From Botryosphaeria dothidea (taxonomy: Eukaryota; Ascomycota; Dothideomycetes; Botryosphaeriales; Botryosphaeriaceae): DNA of 64,000 bases. Under the pieces are notes generated by a model. The model worked only from the letters and a program-made list of their open reading frames with translations, did not search any database and had not been told where the DNA came from. The stretch covers positions 930,001 through 994,000 of the forward strand of contig WWBZ02000022.1 in NCBI GenBank assembly GCA_011503125.2, given 5' to 3'. The translations under genes were made by a program, and so were the position numbers. This document shows positions 1 through 12,720 of the stretch, piece by piece. The stretch's first letter is position 1; the number at the start of each line of letters is the position of its first letter.

Positions 1-3000
1 CTTACGGATCTATACGGGGCTAGCTATCTATAGTTATTTTATACGAGGAGGAAAATCTTTTCGCCTAGTAAAAACCCCTCCTCTCTCTCTAGGTATACTA
101 TCCTATACTAGTTCTTATTTTTTCTTCTTACTAGTAGCGGCTGCTATAGCAGCCCTATATTTACCTACTAGACCTATCTCTTTAGTCCTTATCCTCGTAG
201 TTATTCGGGTCTTAGTAGTCCTAGTAGTCCTAGTTATTCTCCTAGTTTCTCTTCCTAGTTATCTTCCTATATTAGTTCTCTTACTAGGCTAAATTACTTA
301 AGTAGCCCTAGGCGTAAGAACTAGTCTATTACTACTTTAATCTTCTTCTTTATTAAGAGGAGGGAGTAGTAGTTCGTAGTTCCTACTCTTTAGAGTATCT
401 ATATCCTACTCTATTAGAAGTAGGGGTAGAAGAGGAGGATATACTTTAGGGTTTATCTATATTAGCCGTATAGATAGGCAGGACTAGAATACTCTAGTAC
501 CTTACGCCTTAAGAGGAAGTCCTCTAGTCTAATATACTCTATACGTAGTAGAGTAGCGAGTATACTCTATAGCTTAGATAGTTCGCTATAGATTTATCTA
601 ATTTTTAGGTTCTACTATATACTTTAGGCTACTAGCTTATCTTATCTTCCCTAGCTAGTAGACTTTATCTATCTCTCCTTCTACTTATTTCTATATACTA
701 TACGTAGCTTCGTTCGCTCCGGAAGACTCTAGTAGGTAGAGGGGTAGTAGTTAAGGAGTAAGTTTGCCTTTTTTCTAAGTAGGGTTCTTCTAGTAGGGCT
801 AGTAGCGCCTCTAGTACTTAGAGTAGCCCGAGCTATCTATTTAATACTCTAGCAAGTTTCCTCTACTACTATCGCGACTAGGTTATCTCTAGCTCTAATA
901 GCCTAGGCTAGTACTAGTTCGTCTAGATATAGTAAGAGTAGGGGAATTCCTATCTTATACTCTAAGGTTTATATACTAGTTAACTTATACGCCCCTAAGA
1001 TAGTACGTAGGCACTAATTTTAGATCTTCTTTAGTAGCTAGATAGTTATTTTTCTCTATCCTAGGATTCCCTCTAGGGTATACTATACTCTATAGCCGTA
1101 GGTAAGAACTAGCCTTACTACGGCCGTATAGATATAACGGGCTTTAGTAAATAAGACTCCCTAGGTAGACGCCGCGAGTCTAGAGAGAGATATACACTAT
1201 TTAATTACCTTAGCTCCTATTTTTCTAATATAGAGTCCCTATCTAAGCTTATTATCTACGTAGACTCCTAGAATCTTAATTATAGGCTCTAGGCATCTAG
1301 TAAATCTAGGGATACGGATTTCTACTACTATATTAAATCTTCTTAGTTTTCTTATAAAATAAATAAGGTAATACTTATCGGGCGAGAAAGCTAACCCGTA
1401 GGTAGCTACCTAGTACTCGCAAATTTAATATACTTCCTCTAGTATCCTATAGTTCTATTCTATAGATCTACTAAAGGTTAGAATATTAGTATTATCGACG
1501 AATCTAAGGGGGAAGGTATTACCCCTACGTAGCTATATAAGTAGATTAAAAGTAAAGAATAGGTAGAGTATCGGCGATAGTAAGGATTCCTAGGAAATCC
1601 CGGTTAAGGTCTAGATTAATAGACTAGTAAAGTCTCCGAAGGATAGCTAAGTAGTACGGTCCTATAGAAAGGATCGGGTAAATCTTTCTACCTATTCTAG
1701 AAGTTTTACTATTCTTATATTATAGAGAAGCCTTCTATAAGATACGTAGTTATATACTTCCGAGATATCTAGGCTAAGGACTAAAGCTACTAGCCCTAGG
1801 TCTTATACCTAAATAGTATAGATCTATTCTATAAGTAGGTTAAGAGCTACTATTACGGATCTATTTCTCCTAGCTCTTATCTATATATTAGGGAGTAGGC
1901 CGTATACTTTAGTAGCCTAGGAGATTCTATCTACTATAATCCTCTTAAGTAGCTTCTCTAGCGTATTAAGTAAAGTAATCGGCCTAAATAACTTAGCTTT
2001 AGTATAGTCGTCCCTCTATAGTTTCCTAAGGACTACGGTAATAGAGCTTTTAAACTACCTAGGGTAGTATCTAAGTACGAGGTATTCCTAGAAGAGCCTA
2101 GTAAGAGGTCTCCTTAGTATCTTAGCGTATTACTTTAGGAATCTATTAGTAATCTTATCTAGGCCTAGTACCTTATCTAGGGGAAGCTTCTTAATAGTAT
2201 AGAGAACCTACTCTTTAGTAAGGTCTTAGGGAATCTCTACTAGTACTAGATATATATATCTATCTAGATTTAAGAGGTCGGTGGCCCTAGGAGGTAGAAA
2301 GAACTAGTTAGTAAGGATTTCTACCTTAGACTAGTTATCGTAATATAGTTATTTATCTACTCTCTAGAGAGGTAGGAACTAAGGTAGGGCTAGAGGTTCT
2401 AGTACCCTTATTCTTACCTACTTTAAGAGCTTCTAGAGTATAGATAGGTCCGAAGTAATCTTAGCTACTATTCTACGCTATACTTTTATTCTATCTCTTC
2501 TAATCTACCTCTTCTTACTATTAGTAATAGTTTAGTATACTATCTAGTCCTCCTTCCTTCCTATAGCCGTCTACTTCCTTCTAGCTACTCTAGCCTAGTA
2601 TACTAGGTCCGAATACTCCTTTATCTATTATATAGAGGCCTAGGACGAGGGTCTCGCTACTAGAATAGTCTCCTAGATTATCCTTTAGATAGCCTTCTAG
2701 AGTAGTATAGTAAAGTAATCTAGATCTGCTTTAGTATTAAGAGGGGCTACTTTAAGGTATTCGAGCTTTAATTAGAGTATATTATTAGTTCTCTTCTAGT
2801 CTACTTTCTTCTACTAGGGCCTTAGAGGGCGTAGTTCTACGGGAGTAGGAGAAAAATTAAGTATAGTAAGGATAGGTAGGTAGTTAGAGGATAATTCGAG
2901 CTCCTAGCTAACTCTATAGCTAAAGATTCTCTTCTCTAGCTACCGTAATATAAAGATAAGGTCTAGAGTACTCTCGCTGCTACTATCTCGTCTAGTAATA

Positions 3001-4635
3001 GTACCCCTTAGAAGGGCTAGGTTAAGATTAGCTATAGTAGCTATCTTAATTAGGTTATCCGCTAAGATATAGTATATTAGGGAGGTTATACCTCCCTAGA
3101 TAGAATAGTAGAGGTTAAAGTCCCCTAAGAGAATATACTTCCCTAGTTTTCTAAGAACTTCCGGTAGAAGAGATAGGGTTTCTAGCGCTATACTAGTATA
3201 AGAGGCTAGCGGGGGATTATAGTAGTTATAGATATAGATTATATATATCCTAGTAATAAGGGAAAGTATAATAAGATCTAGTAAATAGACTATTACTTAC
3301 TAGGAGTCGGGGCTAATAGCCTTACTTATAAAGAAGTAGGTTCTTACTACTTCCTTCTAGGGAAAAACTATATAGTAGATAGGATATCTTACTATTATCT
3401 TAACCCTCGGGTTTCTCTAAGGTTCCTAGATAACTAGGATATAGTAGATCTTTAGGTCTACTTCCTTAAAGAGCGGGAGTATTACCCTATCCTTACTCTT
3501 ATAGACGTTATACTATATAATAGAGAGAGAGCCTATATCTAATATTAACTTCCTTCTATCTCTAGGTCCGGCTACGAGGGGGCTAGTAGTATAGGCTATA
3601 AGGAGGGAGTTCCCGCGGGCTTCTCTAAGGCGTGTTATAAGCTATTAAGTCCGGTAAACCTTATTTAGTTAGGAGGCGGGGGGCGGCTTAAGTCTCTTAG
3701 CCTGCCTAGTCCCCTCTTAACCGGCTCCTCCTCCCTAATTCTCTTTCTTAGTCTAACGGTTAACTAGTTAGTTTAAGGCTATATTTTAGTTATTAGGGGT
3801 CCTTTCCGGTATCTTTCTAGTACTACTAGGCGGGCCTAGGCGGCCTTAGTATAGTAGGCTCTGCGTACTAGGTAGGAGTTACTCTAGGCTATATATCTTT
3901 AAGAGTAGTTTACGCACTATATACTTTCCTTAGAGTAGTCCCTAGTATTATATACCTTACTATACTATCCGTACTTTTCCTCCTTTTTATAATAGTTAGT
4001 AATATAACCGTAGGCCTAGCACTTAAAACACTAGGTTACTATAAAGGCTACGTTATAGTACTGCGCTATATAGATAGCAAAGTTAATAACAAGCCCCTTA
4101 TTAATAATCTAGTTAGCGGTTTCGGGGTTTATAGTGCTAAGAATAATAGCCGAGTAAGTTTTCCCCTCTAGGAGCTTCCTCTTTAGCTAGGCTAGCTTAC
4201 TAATACGTAGTCCTAGGTATAGAGATAGGTTTTACTTCTAGATAGTTTAGATAGCTTAGGGGTCTATAGTATCGATTTCTTCTCGAGAAACGTTATATAC
4301 TAGTACTAAGTATAGCTGCTAGTTAGGCTTAACTTCTTTTTCTAGTCCTATAGTCTATTTCTAGTCCTAGAGAAGGGCTATTCTAGTTACTTTATCCGGT
4401 ATAAAGATCCTAACGTCTCTACTAGGGAGCTTCTTAGTAGTAAGTACTTTCTTATACGCCTAGCTTTTTCCTACCTAGATCTTTCTAATAATTGCCTTAT
4501 TTAAGAGCTTAGCTATTTCTTATCTATTTACTATCTCTAGGAAGTAGAGAGTAAGTTTAGTAGTAGCTAGAGGGGTAGGGGGCTTCGGGGCTGCTTAGAC
4601 TATAATTTATACCTAGCTGCGAGTGTTAGGTATAG
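1..4635 (-). mobile_element. Tad-like LINE retrotransposon, copy 1 (RIP-degraded, 3' end off window)
   Basis: This stretch aligns by eye with 18248-21690: window base 1 corresponds to about 18248, and about 3450 corresponds to 21690. That second copy encodes recognisable endonuclease and reverse transcriptase on the minus strand, so copy 1 also runs on the minus strand with its 3' end just left of the window. Beyond the shared part, 3450-4635 is the ORF1 (gag-like) region. At 4019-4030 the minus strand reads CFKC followed by a TAG (expected Gln) and Y-G-Y, a CCHC zinc knuckle with its His changed to Tyr; a second knuckle-like run lies near 3930-4000. CpA and TpG are almost absent and stops are everywhere, so nothing is functional. 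The element is interrupted at 4640 by a gypsy element and probably resumes after 10459. Confidence 0.8.
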
Positions 4636-4640
4636 GTATA
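4636..4640. repeat. Target-site duplication, left copy (gtata)
   Basis: The five bases gtata directly before the 5' LTR are repeated directly after the 3' LTR at 10455-10459. This fits the 4-6 bp target duplication made by retroviral-type integrases and fixes both element ends. Confidence 0.85.
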
Positions 4641-5030
4641 TATTATAAACGTGGCTTATATAGACCCCTTACTTATTTACCTTCGTTAATTTAAAATCTA
4701 GATCTAGACTTACCTACTTATAAATTAGGAAGCTAGTATTTTAGTTCGTTCTTTATATATATAAAGCTCGCCCCTCTACTTTATAGTTAGTTCTTTAGTC
4801 TAGTAATAAGTATTCCTCGCGTATAACTTAGTACGCCTTAAATTAGACCTTGCTTACCTCCCTCGTCCCTCGTTCCTCGCTCCTCGTCCCTCGCCCCTCG
4901 TCTCTCGTACCTCGTACCCTCGCCCTTTAAACTATATCCTTATACTTCGGTATTATTTTACCCCTACTACCTTTACCGGCTTCGTTACCTCGTCTCTCCG
5001 CCCCCCCCCCTCTAAGGTCCGTTTATTATA
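4641..5030 (+). repeat. 5' LTR of gypsy copy 1
   Basis: 390 bp, starting TATTATAAACG and ending GTTTATTATA. It matches 10064-10454 with scattered transitions. The canonical TG...CA ends now read TA...TA, as RIP would produce. It contains a TATA-like run (tatatatataaag, about 4757-4770), a block of imperfect ctcgtccctcg repeats at about 4857-4925, and a C tract at 5001-5010. Confidence 0.92.
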
Positions 5031-6450
5031 TTTTACTAGACTCTCTCTAGTAGGCCTAAAGCTCTCGCCGAAGCCCTAGACTATAATCCCTAAAATAGTT
5101 AATAGAACTATACCTCCTAATCCTTAGGATACGCTCTTCTAAGTTCTTAATTAAGTCTCTACTTCTATTAACGCTCGTCCTACCTTTCCTAAAGATATCC
5201 CGGTTTCTCTACGCGTTACTCTTAGCTAGGCATACGCTAGAGGAAGATAATCTTACCTAAGATCCGATATCGATTTACTAGCTATCCCTAAGAATGCTAC
5301 GAACGCCTAAGTTGCTTGTATCTTTTACTACTACGGTTTTGGCCAAGATAAAGCCTTCGCCCGACTCTAACTACTAGCCCCGAACCTTCCTACTAACACG
5401 CTAGCTACTACGTCCACGGTATCTTCTTTAGAAACCCTACGTCCCCGCATCCCTAAGGTATCGGATCTAGAACCCTTTAAAGGAGAACGCACTCGATTCT
5501 AGAACTTCGCTACGCAACTTTAACTTAAATTTGCCTCGGACCTATCTACTTTTATAACGGATATAGCTAAGATTACCTACGCTAGGTTATATCTTCGCGA
5601 TACGGCTTATACTTAGTTTGCCCCTTACGTCTCTACTTCGAACGGTTCCGTAGACTTCGATAATTATAAGGTCTTCTACTAAGCTCTTAAGGCCGCATTT
5701 AATAATCCTAATGCTTACGCAACGGCTAAACGATCCCTCCTCGCGCTTAAATAAGATAAGTCCTACTCGGCTTACTACTTACGGTTTCTCTCGCTTATTA
5801 CGACTCTTAGTTAGAAGGAAAACGTAGTAAATATTTACTACTTCCGCCTTGGCCTTAAGGAGAACCTTAAGGATCTTCTTATTAGACGTTCTATACTACT
5901 AGAATTCGAAAAGTTCGCTAAAACCTATATTGCATTAGATAACTAACTCTATACTCGAATAATTAAGAAAAAGACACCCGTAACTCGTACCCCTACCTCG
6001 ACTCCTCTCTCTATACTAGCTACCCCTCGATTCTCGTCTCCCGCGCTAACCTCGATCCCCTAAAGTAAACCTATAAAACTAGATGCCTCTGCTCGAAAAG
6101 CGTACCGAAGAGCTAATAATCTCTACGCTTACTATAGTAATCCGAACTACTAGATACGTAAGTGCCCTAAGGTAAAGGGTCTAAAGGGTTTAAAGGGTCT
6201 AAACCTTAATTCGACTACAACTATACCCTCTCCGCCTACCTCGCTACTAGTAACAAGTCTACTCGTCTCTAAAACCTCGACTTCTATAACTCCTCCTACG
6301 GCTTTAGTCCTCTACGTATTAAAAAACGTAGAAGGCTAGGTAGTACCCGGCACCTGCCTAGCCCCCCGCTACTTTCTACTTTAAATTAATTCTCTATTCT
6401 TACTTCTTTATCTTCGAACCTCGAAATACTCTTATTTTTACCCCCTAAAC
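5031..6450 (+). pseudogene. gypsy copy 1 gag remnant
   Basis: This is the internal region after the 5' LTR. Reading in frame across the stops gives a gag-like polypeptide that ends in a CCHC knuckle at 6124-6165. Three of the four zinc ligands are lost by CpA to TpA or TpG to TpA type changes; the last Cys (TGC) survives. Limits are approximate because the original start and stop cannot be recognised. No intact ORF remains. Confidence 0.7.
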
Positions 6451-9400
6451 CTCGTACCTCGAAACCACGCGCTATTAATCTCGGAAAACGCCTACTCCTT
6501 ATTCTTAAGTTAGTAGTTAATAATATAATCGAAACCTCGTCTATACTAGACTCTAGTACTTCGTTCTTATTTATAGATAATACTTTTATTAAGGAACACT
6601 CGCTCTCTACTCGTTAAAAAATATAACCTAAATTCCTCGAGCTGGCTAATAGATTTATAGCTAGGTAGATTACTTATAAAGCCGACCTTTAACTCGATAT
6701 TAATTAATACTAAGAACTTCTTACCTTTTAGGTAACTAAGCTTAGTTAATATTCTATTATTCTTAGAAAACCTTAGCTAGAAAGATACGATCTATAGATT
6801 TTCTAGTTAAGGAATACTATTACCTTCGCTTCTCCTTTCTACTAAGTAAATTGCTTACCTACTCGATAACCTACGATTACGCCTCCTAATTCGCCTTCGA
6901 TCTCTTACGCTACGGTATCCTACGCCGTCCTTACCCGCTATATCTAACGAGATAAGACTAGGATCTATACCGTATTAATTAAGGAAATCTAAGAACACCT
7001 TAAAAGCCTTAAAAAAACGGAATAATAAACCCCGGAATAAGAACTCGAAACCCTCCGCTTACGAATCCCGGCTCGATTTTACTACCTTCTTCCTTTCTTT
7101 ACTAAGAAAGAGGCCGATAAGCTTCCCCTATATCGATATATTAATTATAAAATTTCGCTAGAAGAGGGTAAGAAACCCCCATTCGGTCCTCTCTACTTAA
7201 TATCCGATTTAGAGCTTAAGGCTCTACGCGAATATCTTGATAAGAACCTTAAGAAAGGTTTTATTCGGCCCTTATCCTTATCCTCTGCGTCCCCTATTCT
7301 CTTTATTAAGAAACTAGGTAGCGGCCTTCGTTTTTATATAGATTATCGCGAACTAAACGGTATTACGAAAAAGAACCGTTATCTACTCTCCTTGATTAAC
7401 GAGACTCTCCGTTAACTTTAAGGCTCTCGTATTTTTACTCGACTCGACCTTCGCGGTACTTATAACCTTATCTAGATTAAGGAAGGCTCCGAATATTTAA
7501 CCGCCTTTAGGACTCGCTATAGCCTATACGAGTACCTTATTATACCCTTTAGCCTTACGAATGCGCCTACTACCTACTAATAATTCGTTAACGATATACT
7601 ACGTAAATATCTCGACCGCTAGTACGTCGTCTACTTAGATAATATCCTTATCTACTTAGAAATAGAAGAGAAGTACTACGAACACGTCTAATTAGTTCTC
7701 GAAAAACTTCGTAAAGTAGGCCTATACGTAAAAGGCGAAAAATACGACTTCTATACGACTTCGACTACGTTCCTTAGCTTCGTTATCTTCCTAGACGGTA
7801 TCTCTATAGACCCGGCTAAGGTAGCCGCCGTAAGAGACTAGGAGGCTCCTCGCTTAGTTAAAGATCTTTAATCGTTCCTTAGCTTTATAAACTTTTACCG
7901 AAGATTTATTAAAGGATACTCTCGAAAAGCTAGAGCTCTCTTTAGGCTCCTAGCTAAGAATATTCGTTTTACTTAGGAAAAAGAATAGGATAAGGTATTT
8001 ACTTATCTTAAGGAAGCCTTCTACTCTTACCTAATTCTCCGACACTTCGACTCCTAACTCGAAACTATTCTTAAAACCGACTTATCCGACTTTATTATCT
8101 CCGTAATTTTATCCTAATAGGTAACCTACGATAATAGTAGAAGAATCCTATATCCTATCGCCTACTACTCTCGGAAAATAACCTCCGTAGAGTAGAACTA
8201 CGGTATCGGGGATAAGGAACTCTTAGCTATCGTAGAAGCTCTAAAGGAATACCGTTCCCTCGTTATTAACCTCTCCTCGCTACTTCTCGTTCTTATAGAT
8301 TACTCGAATTTAACTAGCTTTGCCTCTAAGCAAATCTTAAACCGTCGGTAAGCACGCTAGGTAATTAAACTCTTAGAACTCGACTTTAAGATCGTCTACC
8401 GCCCAGGAACTAAGAATTAACGCGCGGATGCGTTAATAAGACGGTTAGGAGACCTTCCTGCTCGAGAGGGGCGCCTACCCCCTACTACGATCCTTACCTC
8501 TAAAAAATTCGAAATTTCGACCCTTATTTCTACTCGCTATTTAATCGCTAGACTAGAACCGTCTCTAGCTAGTAAAATTCGCTTAGTACTCGATAAGGAT
8601 ACTCTTAGATAAGAGATCCTTATCGTACTCGATACCTACGCACTTCGATATTCTAAGGTAGATTTAGGCGTATATTTTAAGGATAACGATAGTCTCTTAC
8701 TAGTTAATAGACTTATCTATATTCCTAAAGATCTAAGCCTCCGCTAAAGAATTATTAGCTCTCGATACTCGCACCCGGCTACTAGACACCTAGGCTAAGT
8801 AGTAATATTTAAACTCGTTACTCGTAATTTCTAGTAGCTAGGTCTACGCTAGATAGTAGCTCGTTTTATACGAAACTATAAGACCTGCTAAAGAATTAAA
8901 CCCGCTCGATATATCCCCTATAGATATTTAAAACCCCTTAAAGTACTACAACGCCGCTAGCAATCCGTTTCTCTCGATTTAATTACGGGACTTCTAACGT
9001 CTAACTCGTTCGATACTATATTAGTAGTCGTAGATCGACTAACTAAAATAGCTTACTTTATTCCTTACTAAATAACCCTCGATTCGATAGAGCTTACTAA
9101 GCTTTATCGAGACTACGTTTTTCGACTATATAGCTTACCCGACGACTTCGTATCTAACTACGGCTCGATTTTTACCTCTAAATTTACTAGAGCTCTTAGT
9201 AGATCCCTATCTATTAAGACTAACTTTAGTACGGCTTTCTACCCGTAAACCGACAGCTAGACAGAGCGCATTAACGCTATTCTCGAGCAATACCTTTATA
9301 CCTACGTTTCGTACTAATAAGACGATTAGAACGACTTTCTCTTCCTTACTAAATTCGCTTATAATAATACAATCTTAACCACGACTAAGATTACCCCCTT

Positions 9401-9980
9401 CTTTATAAACTACGGCTTCTACCCTCGTTATAAGATTCTACGGAAAGACCCGATCTTAGCCCTACTCGAACCCCTACGTCTCTTCTAAGAGAACCTTAAA
9501 AACCTCGAAAACTACCTTCGCCAAGAAATTCGATTCGTATAAGATACCTACGTAGAATAAGCTAATAAAGACCGTATCTCGCCACCCGTCTTTAAGCCTA
9601 GTAACCTCGTTTAGCTCCTAAGACGGTATATCTCGACAATAAGACCTTCGGATAAACTCGACTTTAAACGCCTTAGCCCCTTTCCTATACTAGGAAAGAT
9701 CTCGACTTATATCTATCGCCTAGAACTACTAAGGACGATAAAAGTCCACCCCGTATTCTACGTCTCTTTACTCGAACCCGCGGCCTCTAACCCCTTACCT
9801 AATTAAGTCTAACCTCCGCCTCCGCCCGTTATCGTTAACGGCGAAGAAGAGTACCGGGTAGAAGAGATTCTAGACGTTAAAGCAACCCGGAGATAACCGA
9901 AATACCTCGTAAAATAGACTAGTTACTCGATACCAACCTAGGAACCTTACGACCTTATTAAAGACCTTAAGGCCCTTAAT
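6451..9980 (+). pseudogene. gypsy copy 1 pol remnant (RT, RNase H, integrase, chromodomain)
   Basis: Translated through stops, it shows RT with Y-V-V-Y-L-D-N-I-L at 7623-7649 (the second catalytic Asp codon GAC now reads AAT), an RNase H tail YRPGTKN followed by R-A-D-A-L at 8398-8437, and an integrase core containing D-R-L-T-K near 9030-9050. The last domain, about 9843-9970, is a chromodomain with EEYRVEEIL, then PKYLVK-stop, then EPYDLI, the conserved aromatic Trp codons having become stops. In life it would reverse transcribe and integrate the element, the chromodomain steering it to heterochromatin. Boundaries are approximate. Confidence 0.8.
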
Positions 9981-10063
9981 ACGTTCTATAAACGTTATCC
10001 TTTAAAACCTCGACCCTTAGGCTAAAGGCTCGTAGGAACTTACCTCTAGGGAGGAGAGCCTAC

Positions 10064-10454
10064 TATTATAAACGTGACTTATATAGACCCCTTACTTATT
10101 TACCTTCGTTAATTTAAAATCTAGATCTAGACTTACCTACTTATAAATTAGGAAGCTAGTATTTTAGTTCGTTCTTTATATATATAAAGCTCGCCCCTCT
10201 GCTTTGTAGTTAGTTCTTTAGTCTAGTAATAAGTATTCCTCGCGTATAACTTGGTACGCCTTAAATTAGACCTTGCTTGCCTCCCTCGTCCCTCGTCCCT
10301 CGCCCCTCGTCCCTCGCCCCTCGTCTCTCGCACCTCGTACCCTCGCCCTTTAAACTACACCCTTATACTTCGGTATTATTTTATCCCTACTACCTTTACC
10401 GGCTTCGTTACCTCGTCTCTCCGCCCCCCCCTCCTCTAAGATCCGTTTATTATA
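10064..10454 (+). repeat. 3' LTR of gypsy copy 1
   Basis: 391 bp, matching 4641-5030. It is slightly less mutated, keeping a few G/C where the 5' LTR has A/T (for example ctgctttgtag against ctactttatag). It is preceded by a polypurine tract and followed directly by the gtata duplication. Confidence 0.92.
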
Positions 10455-10459
10455 GTATA
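10455..10459. repeat. Target-site duplication, right copy (gtata)
   Basis: Identical to 4636-4640. It marks the right edge of the gypsy insertion. Confidence 0.85.
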
Positions 10460-10960
10460 GAGGTAGCCTAGATACGGTTAACTATCTTTTAGACCTATTA
10501 GACCTCTTTAAGAATATTCTTAAGGCCTAGCTTCTTAGTAGTTACCTTCTAGTAGATAGTAATATAATCCTAGAAGATTATCTTAGTAATATCGAGAAAA
10601 TTTTTTACCTAGCTAGAGAGGACTAAAGGGAGGCTAGCGGATGTTTATAGGGCTTAGAGGAGGGTATCTACTATTTTTAAGGCTCTCTTAACGTATTCTA
10701 CGCTATACTAGGTACTCTACGGTTTCTTAGGGATATATTAGAGCTAGGTAGAGGTAGTTACTAGAGGAGGCTATTCGCCTCTTCCTATATCCTCTATATT
10801 AACTACTTCGCGGCTATAGTTATCTTAAGTACTATTTTAGAACTCGCGAAGCCTAGAAGAGTCTCTAGGGCCCTCTCCCGGCGCCGTAGCTTAGGGTCGA
10901 TTTTTTAGTATAGTTATATTTTTTTTTTCTCTAATAGTATAGGTTTCTTTAATATTTCTA
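10460..10960 (-). mobile_element. Probable 5' continuation of LINE copy 1 beyond the gypsy insertion
   Basis: The target duplication implies that 4635 and 10460 were adjacent before the insertion, so the interrupted ORF1 end of LINE copy 1 should continue here. The composition is the same RIPed one (almost no TpG or CpA). LINE copy 2 is truncated before this part, so no second copy in the window can confirm it. The right limit is a guess at the T-rich tract near 10910-10960. Confidence 0.45.
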
Positions 10961-12362
10961 GGTTACTTATCGTAGAGTATTGGTGTTATTAAGTTCTAGT
11001 TATAGGTTATTAGTATTATCGGGTTCTAGTTATAGGTTATCGAGTTTAGGTTCTAATTAATAGTACGGGTATCGAGTTATCGAGTTTAGATTCCTTATTA
11101 GTAGTATATAGATTATATAAGGTAGTAAAGCCGAAATAATAGTATTACTTTTAACTAAAAATCTATATATAAGAAGAAAAAAAAGAGAGTCTAGAAAGAG
11201 AGGGCGAAGGGTAAATATACCTAGTCGCTTAGCGCTAGGCCCGTATTCTAGTATCTAACCGAGTTATCTTTAGTAAAGTTAGGGCCTCTAGTTACTATTA
11301 AGTATCTATCTAGTTACCTAGAGTAGTAGCGCTTAAGAGGTCTAATATTAGAAAGGCGGAAGATAAGGTTAAGAGTCGAATAAAGTCTTTAGCCTAGTAC
11401 TCGTAGAGATATTTACGAAGAGTTTTAAGCTTAAGATCTAATATAGAATAGAGTAGGCTAAAGAATAGTTTTTTACCGTCTTCTAATTCTATAGCGTAGT
11501 CTACGTAGCGGTAAGAAGAAAGCTTATCGGTAGATATTTTTAAAAATAAGAATAATAGGTCGTAGTACTTAAGAGAGATAGTTTATTATATTTCCTCTTC
11601 TAATTCTTTAGGGGTTATAGAGCTAAGTCTATCTCTAGAATTAAGATATTTAGATATCTCTTCTATAAAGATAGTAAATAGCTACTAATCTCTCTTCTTA
11701 ATAAGACGTTAGTACGTCTTATAGAAAATAGAGGTAATTATAGAACGAAGTAGCGAGAAAATAAAGATTATTAGAGTAGGCTAAGTAGACGAAGTAGACG
11801 AAGTAGACGAAGTAGGCGAAGTAGGCGGAGGTCGAGTAGATAAATAGTTTACCTAGTAGAACGGAGAGGTAAACGAAATCGTATTCTTTAACTAATTAAT
11901 TAGCGGATTATACCTCTTAAGCTATAAACGTCTAAGAATAAGCGGATATTCTACGATATTTATAATTTAAAAGGTAGTAGTCTTAAGGTATTAGTTAATA
12001 AGTAAGAGAAGGTCGATTTTATAGAATAGATATTCTATTTCTCTATTAGTAAGTTTAATCTTTTAAGAAACGGGTTTTTTATAGGAGTAGAGACTATATA
12101 TATATAGAAATTATCGATTAACGAATTATCTAGAAGTACCGGAGTTAATTATAGTAGTAGCTAGAAGTCTATTAAAAACTAAGATATTAATAACTAGAAG
12201 ATATTCTATTTCTAAGTCGTATTTACTATAAAGTAGTTTAGGCGGGCTACTAGTAAATAAGAGTTTTCTAAGATTCGAATTAAGGTTACTAAGAACTAAA
12301 AACGGATTAAATAAATATATAGCTACGAATACGGCGGACGAGATAGGCGGGCTAGATAGGAG
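10961..12362. other. Unassigned RIPed segment between the retrotransposons
   Basis: About 1.4 kb with the same CpA/TpG depletion as its neighbours, so it is or was repeated DNA, yet it matches nothing else in the window. Near 10980-11100 it has degenerate repeats of the type gttctagttataggttat and atcgagtttaggttc. It also carries a 9-bp tandem repeat (separate entry). No motif identified the family on either strand. Confidence 0.6.
11782..11826. repeat. 9-bp tandem repeat, about five copies (gaagtagac)
   Basis: Five consecutive units: taagtagac, gaagtagac, gaagtagac, gaagtaggc, gaagtaggc. The unit length is a multiple of three, so it could have been a short repeat inside a coding sequence of the unassigned element. 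Confidence 0.8.
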
Positions 12363-12720
12363 TATAATAAACGAACCTTAGGGGGCGGAGAGACGAGATA
12401 ACGAAGCCGGTAAAGATAGTAGGGGTAAAGTAATATCGAAGTATAAGAGTATAGTTTAAAGGGCGAGAATATAAGGTACGAGAGACGAGGGGCGAGGGAG
12501 GCGAGTAAGGTCTAATTTAAGGCGTACTAAGTTATACGCGAGGAATATTTATTACTAGACTAAAGAGCTAACTATAAAGTAGAGAGACGAGCTTTATATA
12601 TATAAAGAACGAACTAAAATACTAGCTTTCTAATTTATAAGTAGATAAGTTTAGATTTAAATTTTAAATTAACGAAGGTAAACGAGAGATAAGAAATCTA
12701 AGTAAGCTACGTTTATAATA
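12363..12720 (-). repeat. 3' LTR of gypsy copy 2
   Basis: 358 bp, inverted relative to the LTRs of copy 1, from TATAATAAACG to GTTTATAATA. It is shorter than its partner mainly because of fewer ctcgtccctcg-type repeat units. Confidence 0.9.

Larger units (their letters stand above)
4641..10454 (+). mobile_element. Ty3/gypsy chromovirus-type LTR retrotransposon, copy 1 (complete, RIP-inactivated)
   Basis: A 5.8-kb element with two near-identical LTRs and a 5-bp target duplication. Order of remnants: a gag zinc knuckle at 6124-6165 (spacing C-x2-C-x4-H-x4-C, with the first two Cys and the His read as Tyr and one TAG); reverse transcriptase with a Y-L-D-N form of the YxDD motif at 7632-7643; the RNase H end with YRPGTKN near 8398-8418; the integrase core around 8980-9330; and a C-terminal chromodomain at about 9843-9970. 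RT-RNaseH before integrase is the Ty3/gypsy order, and the chromodomain marks a chromovirus. A polypurine tract (gggaggagag) lies at about 10049-10058, just before the 3' LTR. Frequent TAG/TAA/TAT codons at Gln, Trp, Cys and His positions show it is dead by RIP. It is inserted into LINE copy 1. Confidence 0.92.
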
